This document shows positions 45,901 through 53,156 of a DNA stretch of 64,000 bases, piece after piece. The DNA comes from Pseudozobellia thermophila (GTDB lineage Bacteria; Bacteroidota; Bacteroidia; Flavobacteriales; Flavobacteriaceae): contig NZ_FQYU01000001.1 in the NCBI RefSeq assembly GCF_900141855.1, positions 469,402-533,401 on the forward strand. Direction: 5' to 3'. A model generated the notes under the pieces. The model did no database searches. It had not been told where the DNA came from and worked only from the letters and a program-made list of their open reading frames with translations. Position numbers and translations under genes: made by a program. How positions within the stretch are numbered: position 1 is the stretch's first letter; the number at the start of each line of letters is the position of its first letter.

Positions 45901-48568
45901 CAACATTAAGTACGTCGATTTTAATGGAACCCTGTTCGTTACAATTGGCCGAAGTGGTTTCGATATCGACCTGAAAGTCGCGATCGCGGATACCGATATC
46001 CGAGGTACTGAAAATACAGGCATTCGGTATCGGGTTGCCCGAACCGTCCAATTGGGTGATATCAACGCGGTAGGCACCATTGGTGGAAATATCAAAACTA
46101 GGGCCGTTATTGGCGCTGAAGGGAACGACAATGGTATTGTCGGCCACGTTTACCAATTGATAACCGTAATTGGCCCCTAGGCCGGTAACGGTAATGTTCC
46201 CGTCCGTACTACAGATGATGTCCCGGGTGTCGACGTCAAAATCGAGGACGTTTTGATAGACGTCGAAATAGAACCGGCTAAAACATCCATATTGATAGTT
46301 AACGACCAACCGGTATTTTCCAGCTTGGCTTACGTTAAAGTCATTGCCGCTCTCGACGGGGGTCCAGGTACAAGAGAGGTTTTTGTTGGCGCAACCGTCG
46401 GGGGCGTCAAGGCAGCTTCCCTCGTCCAAACGTTCCCAAGACAGGCTTATGGCATCGGTAATATTGACCTGAAGCAGTTGTGAGGCGTTGGATCCGCACA
46501 AGTCTATTATGGGCAATAGGTCGCCATCGACACTACATTGGGCAATTTCCCCCTGTATGTCGTTGGTGGGGTCGCTATCGGAATTCAGGTCGTTGAAATA
46601 GTCAACTATAGGGTTGGTTTGGGTAGTGCCGTAACGTTCGACAACGATAATTTCCTTAAAGCCCTTACAGGGATCCGCAACGATTTTGTCGACGATGTAG
46701 GTTCCTATTTCCGAGACGACCAGGGTACTCGGGTCAGCGTCGGGATCTCCGTCGTCGAGTACGGTGTCCGATGGGTCTATTTGTCCGTTTTCGTTATCGT
46801 CGCGTACCCAAATATAATCGTCGAAGTTATCACCGGCATCGAGGGTTACGTCTACCCCACAGAGTTGTACGGTACGGTTAAAATTACAATCGGAAAGATC
46901 GTCCAACAAAAAGTTGGTGGCTCCGGGGGTTACAAAACCACAATCGTCAAAGTCGGATACACTGGGGTCGTCGGTGATTTCGTTGTTGTTGATTTCACCG
47001 CGGTAGGTCGAATACGCTAGGTTTTCGATCAGATCGGTACAGGCATCGATAAAATCAAAACAGTTTTCGGCCACTTTTACCCGCATGCGTATTTTGTGTT
47101 CGGTGGCGCCGACTTCTACGTATTGGTTCGGTATGCTAAAGACCACTTCCCTGGTGGCCGGGTTGTAGGTGTATGTCGTTCCGGACGGCATGGAGATGTT
47201 CGCCTCGTCCAAGCTTACGTTTATGGGTAAAACATCGCGAATCGTATAGTTTACCGCGTTGTCGTTACCCGTATTTTGAAAGGTTAGTACGTAATCCAGT
47301 ATCTGCCCCAGGTTGACACCCTGCCCCGTAATATCGACACCGTCAATGTTCTCGACCCGTTTTTCGAGAACGATCTCCGGCTCGATGATTTCAATATTGA
47401 AAGAGTTGAAGAAGGGGTAATACTGGTCTCCGTTGGTCTCGAACCTGAGGGTGGCGGAAGTTTCGCTGTTGGGTATTACCGAATTGCTCGGGTTGTTCAC
47501 CGAAAAAATGTCGGTATCGTAGCCCAAGGTATTGTTGCTGTTGGGGTCTCTGTTGGTGGTATAGGCACCGTTCAGGGTAATGTTACTGTTAAAAAAGTTG
47601 TTGGATGGATTGACACTGTTGCTCAATGTGGTATAACTACCGCTGCTGGCCGCCCGTATGCGTAGCCGGTCGCCCGTAAGTCTGTAGTCCCCTTCGAGTG
47701 CCGCTGCTCCCACGTTTGCCTTTACGGGACCTACGGGAATGGTATTAAAACCGGTATAATTGATGTCTACCCTATCGGTATTCCTAACACGCGCAAACCC
47801 ATCAAAGGTGGTGATGAGCTTTCCTGTCAAATTCGGGTTTTCGTATACGATTACAAGGGTCCACCCGGCAGCGGAGCCCCCATCGCCATACATGGTGCCT
47901 GTGGTGGCCCTGATGTTGGCCACCGTATATTCGCCCGTTGGGTCTGCCAAAGGGGTAATGAGACTGGTAACATCGGCATAACAGGCGTACGGACTGTTGT
48001 TTCGCAGGTCGGGATCTGAGCTGGTAAAGCCGTCGAACAATACTTCGTCGGCCGTAATATCGACGTAGGTTCCCCCGGGAACCTTGAGGCGCACCTGATT
48101 AAAATCGTTCTGTCGACCTTGGCCTACGGGAACGGTGTTGGCCTTGCTGTCTAGGTGCCCATTCGCCGTGGCACTGGGGTAGGTGGCCGACCAATAAAGG
48201 CCAGCGTATCGGATAAGGTTACACTCCGAATTCGGAAAGGCGAAAGTGGCGGAACTTGAGCTAAATGTAGAGGGGTCACCATCTACATCGATGTACTGCA
48301 TGTCCTTGTTGTCGTTGTAGTTATAACGACCTCCGGTTTCCGTATTGCTGCTCCACCATGCAGTGCTTAGGTTATTGTATGGGTCCTCGGGCTCCGTAGA
48401 GGAGGTTCCCCCATCCCTGTTCAAAATATTGTTTGAAATAAAGGTGAGGTCGCCCTTGATGTTCGTCTGGTAACGAACCTCGAAGGAATTGTATTCTTGC
48501 GAAAAGGCCGTAAGGCATAGTAAAAATATACCAGCCGATATAATTTTTTTAATAAGATTAGGTATCAT
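33947..48568 (-). CDS. sprB: SprB, giant gliding-motility surface adhesin
   Basis: 4873 residues in one unbroken frame. It has a signal peptide (to AFSQ), a large N-terminal region, a DUF11-like segment (DYVLTFQNTGNDNAVNYTI, about 410), then dozens of Ig-like SprB repeats (CxGxxDGSI…GGxxPYxYSIDxG…LxAGxYxVxVxDxxGC). The final ~85 residues (NFFTPNGDGENDFW…GRYGREVY-type…GHFTLYR) are a type B T9SS sorting domain. SprB is the mobile filament that moves along the cell and drives gliding. Super-repeats of about 1.8-2 kb and one inserted domain (44120-44730) are visible. The start codon overlaps the sprD stop (TAATG). The long plus-strand frames over this gene are compositional shadows. Confidence 0.92.
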   Translation of the reverse strand: MIPNLIKKIISAGIFLLCLTAFSQEYNSFEVRYQTNIKGDLTFISNNILNRDGGTSSTEPEDPYNNLSTAWWSSNTETGGRYNYNDNKDMQYIDVDGDPSTFSSSSATFAFPNSECNLIRYAGLYWSATYPSATANGHLDSKANTVPVGQGRQNDFNQVRLKVPGGTYVDITADEVLFDGFTSSDPDLRNNSPYACYADVTSLITPLADPTGEYTVANIRATTGTMYGDGGSAAGWTLVIVYENPNLTGKLITTFDGFARVRNTDRVDINYTGFNTIPVGPVKANVGAAALEGDYRLTGDRLRIRAASSGSYTTLSNSVNPSNNFFNSNITLNGAYTTNRDPNSNNTLGYDTDIFSVNNPSNSVIPNSETSATLRFETNGDQYYPFFNSFNIEIIEPEIVLEKRVENIDGVDITGQGVNLGQILDYVLTFQNTGNDNAVNYTIRDVLPINVSLDEANISMPSGTTYTYNPATREVVFSIPNQYVEVGATEHKIRMRVKVAENCFDFIDACTDLIENLAYSTYRGEINNNEITDDPSVSDFDDCGFVTPGATNFLLDDLSDCNFNRTVQLCGVDVTLDAGDNFDDYIWVRDDNENGQIDPSDTVLDDGDPDADPSTLVVSEIGTYIVDKIVADPCKGFKEIIVVERYGTTQTNPIVDYFNDLNSDSDPTNDIQGEIAQCSVDGDLLPIIDLCGSNASQLLQVNITDAISLSWERLDEGSCLDAPDGCANKNLSCTWTPVESGNDFNVSQAGKYRLVVNYQYGCFSRFYFDVYQNVLDFDVDTRDIICSTDGNITVTGLGANYGYQLVNVADNTIVVPFSANNGPSFDISTNGAYRVDITQLDGSGNPIPNACIFSTSDIGIRDRDFQVDIETTSANCNEQGSIKIDVLNVEPNYTYVLRRDDGTLIDDETAQTSNTHTFNVSEGDYTIEVSTEDGCFHTEDVRVDRIPDPTVTALTISDIGCTAGVIQLTGSNGFPNPDYSYAIWSRNGTDLYPDVASIPGDAYETDPNFTFGWRDTDADGVDEYFPGEDGTYSFVIIDANNCYAFSNEVTINDNGAMTIDSITETQPSCSGDADGSITIVYSGGVAPYQFSIDDGATYQSTPTFVNLSAGSYAIRVLDSSGCELTQTYLLNEPFPLSASAGVSRDATCDPNGAEVRVTNVVGGNPPYQYSFDGGASYGASSTAVLPPGDYTVVVTDGSCEYPMNVTVEEEPEEPQVTLTPEVSYGCDGTATITATPDIATYNYTYALDGVPNSPDPTSNVFVNVPPGTYTVSTNYSSQTPPTPSILLIEDFGSGPTIPSPNTNGYTYEDQTPNPPGDANSNINDFEYSVTSEIVAPFGTWINPIDHTSGTRTGQGRYLVMNVGTPSPDQIIYSKEINDIIPNQDISVTLYIMNLLRQGTSGLDPNLTIEIREPGTGTVVRSITTGTIAKNTGENDWVEFTAELNPGSNTTLDFVIRSEIPGNGGNDFALDDIVIHQVPEVCEQTVETPVTVVAGKVFTASITGSTNASCNGATDASITFEVENFNAAAGFEYSINGGAFVAATTSPVTTTAPLGAGSYTIELRKADETTCSTTLTHTLSEPTAVVVSANVTTELTCTNGGATITASATGGTPTYEYQLEDGLGNVVGSYDFASNGNNTVFPNLPAGDYIVRVRDANTCEDALDAALSVAPTNPITFDVTPTICYTGGNTASIQVDVTDGNGNYTFSINGNPWVIPSPANSTTHTFQGLSNGTYTINVQDGLGCTGTLQTLTIDPQLTVSATAPRITACASDTDITISAAGGDNNYVYAVVDHGTAVTDGDFNTNTTVTVSVAGDYDVYARDNGGTPDYCQAMYTLTVTKDDPIAITATPTAVSCFGSSDGAISINVDSGGNAPFMYSIDNGVTYVTGNSFPNLSAGTYPVRVRDASNCETVAQDVIVTEPAQLVAEAAITQNYTCLADGEITVGSITPTSGGSGNYQYSINGGAWTASTTGGHTFTGLSDGTHSIRVRDANATSCEITLADIIIAPLPAEPTLTTSVAYNCDGTGNITVLPNDASYTYSIDGGSPQTGNLFNAVATGNHTITVNYGSDCTVDTTVIVEDGHAFEANITAFENLDCNGDNSGTITIDADNYGAGGFEYSLNGAAFVGPFSAPEQITGLAAQAHSIVVRDVNDPVAGCTVTLNQTLTQPDVVEAFANITEVFTCNNTGATITASAIGGTPTYEYQLEDDLGTVIGTYDFATNGNNAVFPNIPAGDYIVRVRDQNNCSDAIDAPITVTAPAVPTFDATPTPCYSGTNDASIQVDVTDGNGGYTFSINGGPFVAPTPSTAITYTFNNLSNGTYTIDVRDAYGCTAVQQSITIDPQLVVSVDVVAINSCNDGSITVNATGGNGTLVYAIVPADTSPSGLYTTTNTLTVTNAMATANPAGYDVYVLDNNGASPSCSFVQEDIIFTPATPLSVSGTATDPECFDGLGSVDATITGGTAPFTYQLVDLSPADGIDYGNTSTNVFTPSLTFNGIGVGDYEINITDVNGCTVTSTTVTINNAVEITADIIPILPAACNDPDANEYGFQFDNVTAPAGGTIEYSDDGGASWQLSNELRGSVSGTEVYPSIRVTLPSGTVCQRDFDRYTIPYPLDDLDITLAAVVVNCNDLQVRVLGSEGNPIPGYEYTYSDDPANFDPATAIWTAPIPAGTPHIFQNIDATTPQTPGLPLLVPGRTYVFYVRDGAGCVRQSNENVNELPGVNLPIEITTDIVPTCSGSSTGEITFHINPNTAHPFMRYEIYELGNSTPIDISGPGPSASNVPYNDEITVSGLGEGEYYIRLVQVDASNADACIGGGENALLEELDAINATPTVTRDISCNLPGLITITDVTGGGGAPYTYDVTGPGGFTPLTGTTSNPIEIPVNSPAGSYTVTLYDQYNCSVTLAPVHLDLSPNPTIDSVTQDNCSAPIDLTVVGSSAAGNIRYAIVPAGDPAPTTYLDNAGLFENVAPGSYDIYIMDGNGCTNSQLGYVVNPVLSAKAELTKVLDCTGSPDAVITIEVLDGSGSYEYSITNTAGVPAVAQTAIPGNPFDYQAPAAGDYTITIYDTNTPNSAACNREFVVNVPDRIVPVINTVTATDVTCLGATDGTITISAVDHGTGPYTFEITSFDGTPVSIAPFSTTDTSATFTALAPTTTPNGYLVTVRGDVATNNCTTVSSPITIAEPAAINVTLDPVVEFGCTTANNQNDASISVANVTGGSTTYVRYEFIKNDNPATAVVEPDVVVQDGSNDTYIETDLLGGAYTINVYDDKGCVGTTTAIIAPFVAISNPTVSIDTDVSCNPGDDAVVTIGVDVTPPSGSPTLEYSVVGTDNAYSQLGQASNSFSGIGVGNYEVTVTNTVTGCFVQTTFEIEDPNTFEIDATTVDVVCHGTDGSVSFTISDSTKPYGGGFTWQIYNSQGTVDPSDDTLIVGATGTSTDAGPTTPFAIGAGEYRVEVTQDSNPSCVASEMFTIAGPSDPISANRVFTDITCAPGNNGTIEVTNVTGGWGGYSYLIFDTAGPVVDTTDPANYGPNPKAENLIAATYQVWVMDSRGCAHQLPDVTLNDPTPITADLRINQPNCTDLEGEIEVINVLNGQGSNYSYQLQVFNTVTSAFEDLRPIQTSPIFGGLGAGEYQVIVSDQWGCSSATSASIDLHEPISPFATVVKTIDCSVTDPGGQITISQTGGSGNFRYDVQYPSSAPATVDDSNLTGIFTGLTQVGDYVFTITDLDADHSCSTTLTQRLEPAVIPVIGVDSSTNVSCNGADDGTISVSVTDNGVGPYTFTITAGPGSTATFPISPTSSTTTSAFFDGLEGSTTGITYTIEARGDNNCAITTDVTITEREAITVDPISIVQYGCTDGNNGNNASVSFTNASGGTGTYVRYVFVRDGSVVQDGANTTYFETDGLGGSYEIRVYDDAGCSAISTANTVLPFVEISDAIVTTTQEAACSPLDNGEIEVGVTVSPATATPNLEYTVTGINVVYNQTITSTNNPETFTGLEVGNYRVTITNLDTGCVIETVHTIEDPDVIEVLATKLTDEECLNDGVDDGSFSVAINNYTGPYNYQVYDINDNPVPGAAFSGTGNTGTPLVISNLPGGSYYVRITETSAPLCDDDSNIITVLAPSDPITAAITEESNVSCSNDQGSILVDPTGGEGPYTIRLENTTTSQVYTETNVEAFLFQNLSAGDFHVTVTDAFGCVLSDNITLIRPDDIVASISATSLSCFNDNTASVSATVDPRNITPVYQYRLNVYDDLLGSNLLSTSVAQASPTFNGLAAGFYSITVTDEVNCSDETLIVEIANPTEVQAQLIRTSPLTCATGVEFELSATGGSGTYEYSTDNVNWTAMPGNSVNLPLSGMLSAGTYRYYVRDAVNLCTAVQSNSIEEDMIDPLTLTVDTSAAFINCNGDNTAIIYADAEGGLGNYQYELYTDASLSAASRIAGPQPLGQFDGLTAGTYYVNVVSEDCTAPAEEVVITEPTVLSVVDANDFTNISCFGAEDGSITVELSGGVAPYQYAISPNLNRFDDENTFDGLAPGDYTIIAQDSNGCFIELEYTITAPAPLEVSALALPEICEGEENGSIELTITGGTAPYSTRLATETDYVQDRDTITGLAAGDYIVFIKDDQGCEENVFVTVDPGVNLGATIEPVYGCNGQIPNNYVNITLDDPAMAEQVIYGLDTVDPAEMQLSPYFRDIAAGNHFIAIFHENGCISTHDFAIEHFDPLTITVEQSNINEITATVSGGKEAYTIYFGDVNNGSDNTFYINRTDTYVVTVVDANGCEASASIYMEFIDIDIPNFFTPNGDGENDFWKPKNDEGFPEILTLIFDRYGREVYRMGAGDRGWDGLYKQKELPTGDYWYIIKLQGENDDREFVGHFTLYR
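35420..39320 (-). repeat. Two-copy super-repeat A/B inside sprB
   Basis: Copy A (about 37345-39320) and copy B (about 35420-37344) each open with VIPVI and run through the same order of units: a DDGTISV/TDGTITI unit, VEFGC / VQYGC, LGG-(A/S)Y…VYDD, EIEDP, APSDPI, then two more units. They are diverged at the protein level, so the duplication is old. Confidence 0.6.
41271..45410 (-). repeat. Two-copy super-repeat with inserted domain inside sprB
   Basis: Copy 1 (about 43041-45410) and copy 2 (about 41271-43040) share the order SCxGxxDGxI, VSYGCDGT / VAYNCDGT, ASCNG / LDCNG, and GGTPTYEYQLED, with a third copy beginning below 41271. Copy 1 is about 600 bp longer because of an extra domain at 44120-44730. 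Confidence 0.65.
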
Positions 48569-50676
48569 TAAGCCAGTTGGTTTGGTTTAACCCGCATGAT
48601 CCACATTTTGTCGTCGTACGAGTTATTGAGGTGGTTATAGTATGATATTAGGGCATTGTTCCACGATTCGTGCCTTTTGAGGTATACGTATCTCCAGTTG
48701 TTCTCTGGGTTGATAAAGTAGCTGGCACTTAAACCGTATGAGTTTAAAAGCTTAACAAACCGATTGGCATTTTTTGGATTGGCAAAGACATTGGCAATAA
48801 TGTAATAACCCGATCCGACACCATCGATGTTGTACGTTTTCGAGGTCAGTTCCTTAGTGGCTATTTGGTCTTTTACCACTACGTTTTGACGGAGAACGTT
48901 ATTGTCGTATTTAGCTGATTTTTCCTTTAGTTTGTCCACATTGCTGGCATAGGCCTCATTGGTGTACTTGTTGTCCACATTCATGATCCAGAGGTCGCCG
49001 TCGTATGAACCGTTCATGTTCGAGGCATGGGCATCGGCTGCTTCCTGCCAAGTATCGTAGCGTTTTAGGTAAACGTATTTAAGTCCGTTCTTAGGGTTGT
49101 CGATATAGTCGGTCGCAAAGCCCTTGGCATCCATATCGTTGATGAACTTCTCCATGTACTTTCCGCCCTTGTACACGTTGGCCACGACATAGTAGCCGTC
49201 TTGTACGCCTTCAAGGTTTCTGAACTTTCTGCTCTTTACCTTGTCTTGGCCTACTGACCCGGGACGTTTTGAAGTGTTTTGAACCTTGTCTTGGGCAATG
49301 GTCGGCCGAGGTGTTTCAACCGTGGTGGCCAAGGCCTTGTCTTGGCTTTCCGCACCATTGGTACCGTTTGGTATATAGGTGTCCTTACCCGAACCGTTCG
49401 AGGCCACGGTGGGTTTTTCGAGTTTGCCGAGGAACATTTTTTCGGCCTGCTCCTCTAGATCCGGACGCTCTCCCTTCGTTTCGTTTCGCACCATGCGCAT
49501 GACCATATTGAACCGTCGTTCAAGGTCCCTTTGGCGATTGGCCTCGATCGAGTCTTGACGGAACATAAGCTCTTCGATAATGGCGTCGTTTTCGGCCAGT
49601 TTTCTTTTAAGCTCGGCAATCTCTTCATTGGTGGCGAGTTCGTTTTTGTCCAAATCTTCGCTCTCTACAAGTTCATCCTCATAATCTTCTTCCAACATTA
49701 CACGGTCTTCGGTAAGGTTGGGGGTGAATGAATAGGCGAATGAAATTTCATGGGTAACACCCAAGGCTTCCAAGTCGGTGGTAAAACCTTTTTCCATGGT
49801 ATAGCCCAGGGACAACCTTTTGTTGATGTTGAAACCCGCACCGGCCGAGGCACCGTAAAAACTGTCGTAGCCGCCTTGGAGCCAGCCCAATTTGGGAAGG
49901 TCGAGAATAAGGCTGCCGCCGAAGGTAATGTCCTGTGAATCGTCGCTGTCAACCGAAACGTAGCGGTTTTGGCCGTTCATGCGAACGCGGGCCAAGGGCA
50001 TTAGACGGCTTCCTTCCATTATTCCTGAATCGTTGTCGAATGCGTGGGTATACTGCAAGTGGGCCGAATAGGTCTTATCGGCGAAATCGGTTAGCGATTC
50101 GCTGGTCTTTAAATTGTAATCAAAAAGATTTTCGGCAAAGACCCCAAAATCGAAATTGCCGTAAGAAATGTTGAAACCGGGTTGAAACGAAAGTACGTTG
50201 CTATCTTCTGTACCGTTCAGTCTATAATCTTCGGTGTCAATGACGTCGACGCTGTTGCGATCGAGGCCCGTGCTGTAATAGGCGAGGTTGCCACCAAAGG
50301 TAAAGTTACTTTTTTCGCTAAGTTTGACGCCGTAGGCGTAGTTTGCCAGAACACCTATGTTCGAAACCGGCCCTATCGATTGGGTATATAGGCTTAGACC
50401 CAGACCGCTTCGGTCACCGATCCTACCACTGTAGCTCAGGAAGTAAGTTTGGTCGTTGTCCTTGAATTGTACCGATTGGTTTCGGTGCAATAGGTTGATG
50501 TACGACTTGTCTTCCTGCACGGTGGAGAAGGTGGGGTTGATCAAAAACCTATTGAACTTCAATAGATTTTGCGAAGCGGGGCTATACAAAAGTATAGGGT
50601 CGTCTTCCTGTGCCTGTATATTGGTAAACGAAAAGGCAGCGATCAGGGTTAGCGCTAGGTATTTGGCTAGTTTCAT
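48568..50676 (-). CDS. sprD: SprD-position protein: PorP/SprF-like barrel with two SPOR-like repeats
   Basis: 702 residues: a signal peptide (to IQAQ), a PorP/SprF-like barrel (about 25-325; FNRFLINPTFSTVQED, GRIGDRSGLGLSLY), an acidic linker and coiled coil (about 330-400; EEIAELKRKLAENDAIIEEL), a disordered stretch, then two tandem SPOR-like units. These are GYYVVANVY…YVYLKRYDTW (about 49215-48960) and GYYIIANVF…YVYLKRHESW (about 48825-48575). SPOR domains bind glycan strands, so the protein may tie the SprB machinery to the wall. The symbol is by operon position relative to F. johnsoniae. Its stop overlaps the sprB start. Confidence 0.8.
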   Translation of the reverse strand: MKLAKYLALTLIAAFSFTNIQAQEDDPILLYSPASQNLLKFNRFLINPTFSTVQEDKSYINLLHRNQSVQFKDNDQTYFLSYSGRIGDRSGLGLSLYTQSIGPVSNIGVLANYAYGVKLSEKSNFTFGGNLAYYSTGLDRNSVDVIDTEDYRLNGTEDSNVLSFQPGFNISYGNFDFGVFAENLFDYNLKTSESLTDFADKTYSAHLQYTHAFDNDSGIMEGSRLMPLARVRMNGQNRYVSVDSDDSQDITFGGSLILDLPKLGWLQGGYDSFYGASAGAGFNINKRLSLGYTMEKGFTTDLEALGVTHEISFAYSFTPNLTEDRVMLEEDYEDELVESEDLDKNELATNEEIAELKRKLAENDAIIEELMFRQDSIEANRQRDLERRFNMVMRMVRNETKGERPDLEEQAEKMFLGKLEKPTVASNGSGKDTYIPNGTNGAESQDKALATTVETPRPTIAQDKVQNTSKRPGSVGQDKVKSRKFRNLEGVQDGYYVVANVYKGGKYMEKFINDMDAKGFATDYIDNPKNGLKYVYLKRYDTWQEAADAHASNMNGSYDGDLWIMNVDNKYTNEAYASNVDKLKEKSAKYDNNVLRQNVVVKDQIATKELTSKTYNIDGVGSGYYIIANVFANPKNANRFVKLLNSYGLSASYFINPENNWRYVYLKRHESWNNALISYYNHLNNSYDDKMWIMRVKPNQLA

Positions 50677-50682
50677 TTTGGT

Positions 50683-52938
50683 TTATCTGATAACGGTTAT
50701 GGTACCTTGTTTTAAAGTTTCACTAGCGTTCTTTATGACATAGTAGAAAACCATGTTCTGTTGTGTAAATGACGTCGATGACTCGGGCCAGTTGTTTCTA
50801 TAGTTCGTGACGTTCAACACCTCGGATCCCTTGGCGTTGTAAATAATAACGTTAACGTCCGATTTGTTTGAATACGAGTTGGGTATGACCCACTGGTCGT
50901 TGGCCCCATCGCCATTTGGAGTAATCACGTTGGGGATGTTGAACAGGTCGAGGTAGGCAACCGTCACGGGCTTGACCACATCACAGTTTCCTACGGTGGC
51001 GACCAAGGTGTAGTTCCCTTCGGTAGAGAAGGTGACCGAGTCGGTGGTCGCTATCTCGTTGTTGTTGGCATCGAACCATCGGTACGATGTTCCCCCGCTG
51101 GCGGTAACGGTCTTCGAGCTTCCTTCCGGGAATATGACATCGCCGTCCACGTCAAGGGTAATTAGTTCCGGATCCAATGGGGAGATTTCTATTTCGTTCG
51201 AAATCAACGGACATGCACCTTTTCTAACAACTAGGCGGTAGGTGCCCGTTTCGGTAACGTTGAGGGTGGCATCGGTCGAGTTGATTACTTCCCCGTCACG
51301 CTCCCAATTAAAGGTTTCGCCGGCCAAATCCGTTGAAGTGCTTAGGGTAATCACATCATCGGAACTGCAATAAACGGTACTGGTGCTGCTAATGACCAGA
51401 CTGGCGTTGCTCGACAACTGTACGGGCAAGGAATTGGAAGTGCTGGTCATGGAGGCATAATCGCCTTCAACCGCGTACGATCCATTTTCATCGCTGCTGG
51501 TCAGGCTGATGGACCTCGATGTTTCTCCGGGCACGGCCGAACCGTCCTTTTGCCATTGATAGCTAAACGAAGAACCCACATCGTCGGTTACATCCAGTTC
51601 GCTTGAATCGGCAAGAACCGCATAGACCTTGGTTTCGAGCACGATACTAGATGCAGAACATTCGGTATATTCTGTGGCGTAGTCGATCTCGAGTTTAAAT
51701 TCCGTAGGGCTTACGACCGTCGTACTTTCGGAGTTGATGGTGGTGGATGAACAGGTGCCCCCGGTTTGTGTTACCGCAACGTAGTAGGTTCCTTGCTGTG
51801 AGACCTCAAGGCTCGCACTATCGGAGCCCGGTATCGGGGTCCCGTTGCGGTACCATTGGTAAGTGGGACTGCTGGCATCGGTGGTTACGGTCAAGGTCTG
51901 CGTTTGGCTCGGAAGTACGACCAAATTGTCGCTGTTGGTACGGGTCACGGTGAAGGCTCCGGCATTGGTAATGCTCACAGGCGCCGAGGTTTCGGTGCAT
52001 AGCCCCGCACCCCTTATCTGTACGGTATATTCTCCGGTAAAGCTGGGATCGTTGGTATCTATGGTGTGGGTATAGGCTCCGAGTTGTTCGGACTGGATAA
52101 CGGCACCATCCTTATACCATGTATAATAATAGGAACCGTTTTGTACATTGGCCTCCAATGCGGGGGCGGCCTCTCCGGCACACAATGCGGTCGATGCGGG
52201 CGTGTTGATGGCAATGCCACTGCTCGTACCGGTATTGATGATTATGTGGTTTGATTCGGTATTGGCCGAACCGGTACAATCGCCGTAATCGATATAGACC
52301 CAGTACTCGCCATCGCCGCTGGTTTCAATCGAAGGACCTGTTCCGAGTGGCGTGCCGCTCCTATACCACGAATACTGATAGGAGTTGAGTTCGGAGGCCG
52401 GTACGTTGTCAACGGTCAAGGTTACATTGCCCCCGCCGCATACCTCCAGGGTTCCCGGGGTGCTTCCGTCGCCATCGGGACTGATGTGCAGATTGGTGGT
52501 GAAGCCCAGGTAATACATGGCGTAGGCGTCGGATGCCGGACTTGTGGCGGCCGGACTGGTACTTCTCGTCCGCATTTTATAGCCCGCGCCCTGCATATCG
52601 GTGCTTAGGGCGAATTGGGTAGTGAACTCCGAATTGCTGTTTTGGTCGCTTACGGTTGAAAGAACGGTCGGTGATGCAAACGAACCGCTGGCATCGGATA
52701 GTTCGAGTATGAATTGGTTGTCCGAGTTGGCGCTACCGGCCCATTTGATGGTAACGAAGTATTCGTTGTAAGTGGCCGATGCACAAGCCCTGTTCCAGGG
52801 GGTACTGCTGCCGGTGTTGGGGTTGCCGGCAGGTTCCGGTGCCTGGAGGGCAATGGTCTGTGCGTTGATGTTCTGGCTTGAAAATAGCATAAAGGCTATC
52901 GCAAGCGTTGTTCCGGTGGTAAAGAGTGCTTTTTTCAT
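50683..52938 (-). CDS. sprC: SprC-position protein: Ig-like repeats with T9SS type B sorting domain
   Basis: 751 residues: a signal peptide (to INAQ), several Ig/PKD-like domains (SYQYSWYRSGTPLG, YYYTWYKDGAVIQ, TYQWYRNGTPIPGS, SYQWQKDGSAVPG) and a C-terminal gliding-motility domain (NIPNVITPNGDGANDQWVIP … VFYYVIKN). It should be exported by T9SS and sit on the surface. It is the first gene of the operon, 6 bp before sprD. In F. johnsoniae the same slot is sprC, needed for normal spreading. Upstream, CAAATATG near 53006 is one base from a minus-strand -7 box. Confidence 0.8.
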   Translation of the reverse strand: MKKALFTTGTTLAIAFMLFSSQNINAQTIALQAPEPAGNPNTGSSTPWNRACASATYNEYFVTIKWAGSANSDNQFILELSDASGSFASPTVLSTVSDQNSNSEFTTQFALSTDMQGAGYKMRTRSTSPAATSPASDAYAMYYLGFTTNLHISPDGDGSTPGTLEVCGGGNVTLTVDNVPASELNSYQYSWYRSGTPLGTGPSIETSGDGEYWVYIDYGDCTGSANTESNHIIINTGTSSGIAINTPASTALCAGEAAPALEANVQNGSYYYTWYKDGAVIQSEQLGAYTHTIDTNDPSFTGEYTVQIRGAGLCTETSAPVSITNAGAFTVTRTNSDNLVVLPSQTQTLTVTTDASSPTYQWYRNGTPIPGSDSASLEVSQQGTYYVAVTQTGGTCSSTTINSESTTVVSPTEFKLEIDYATEYTECSASSIVLETKVYAVLADSSELDVTDDVGSSFSYQWQKDGSAVPGETSRSISLTSSDENGSYAVEGDYASMTSTSNSLPVQLSSNASLVISSTSTVYCSSDDVITLSTSTDLAGETFNWERDGEVINSTDATLNVTETGTYRLVVRKGACPLISNEIEISPLDPELITLDVDGDVIFPEGSSKTVTASGGTSYRWFDANNNEIATTDSVTFSTEGNYTLVATVGNCDVVKPVTVAYLDLFNIPNVITPNGDGANDQWVIPNSYSNKSDVNVIIYNAKGSEVLNVTNYRNNWPESSTSFTQQNMVFYYVIKNASETLKQGTITVIR

Positions 52939-53129
52939 AAGTAGTCGTAGTTTTGGGGTTTACTACACGTTCTGGTTCAGATTTGGGATTCAGCAACGAA
53001 CGCTAACAAATATGCTACTTTATACACGCGTAGGGAAGTTTATGTTGTATCGACCCCCAAATGTGTTGTGAAATGCAGGAATTTGTTAGGAAAGAAAATT
53101 CGGTTCACCGACAATTAGGGCATTTTAAC

Positions 53130-53137
53130 TACCTTTG
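53130..53137 (+). promoter_or_regulatory. -7 box of glnS
   Basis: TACCTTTG matches TAnnTTTG, 19 bp before the ATG at 53157; no clear -33 TTG at the right distance. It argues for the 53157 start rather than earlier in-frame codons. Confidence 0.5.
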
Positions 53138-53156
53138 TCACTTTAATAGAACATCT

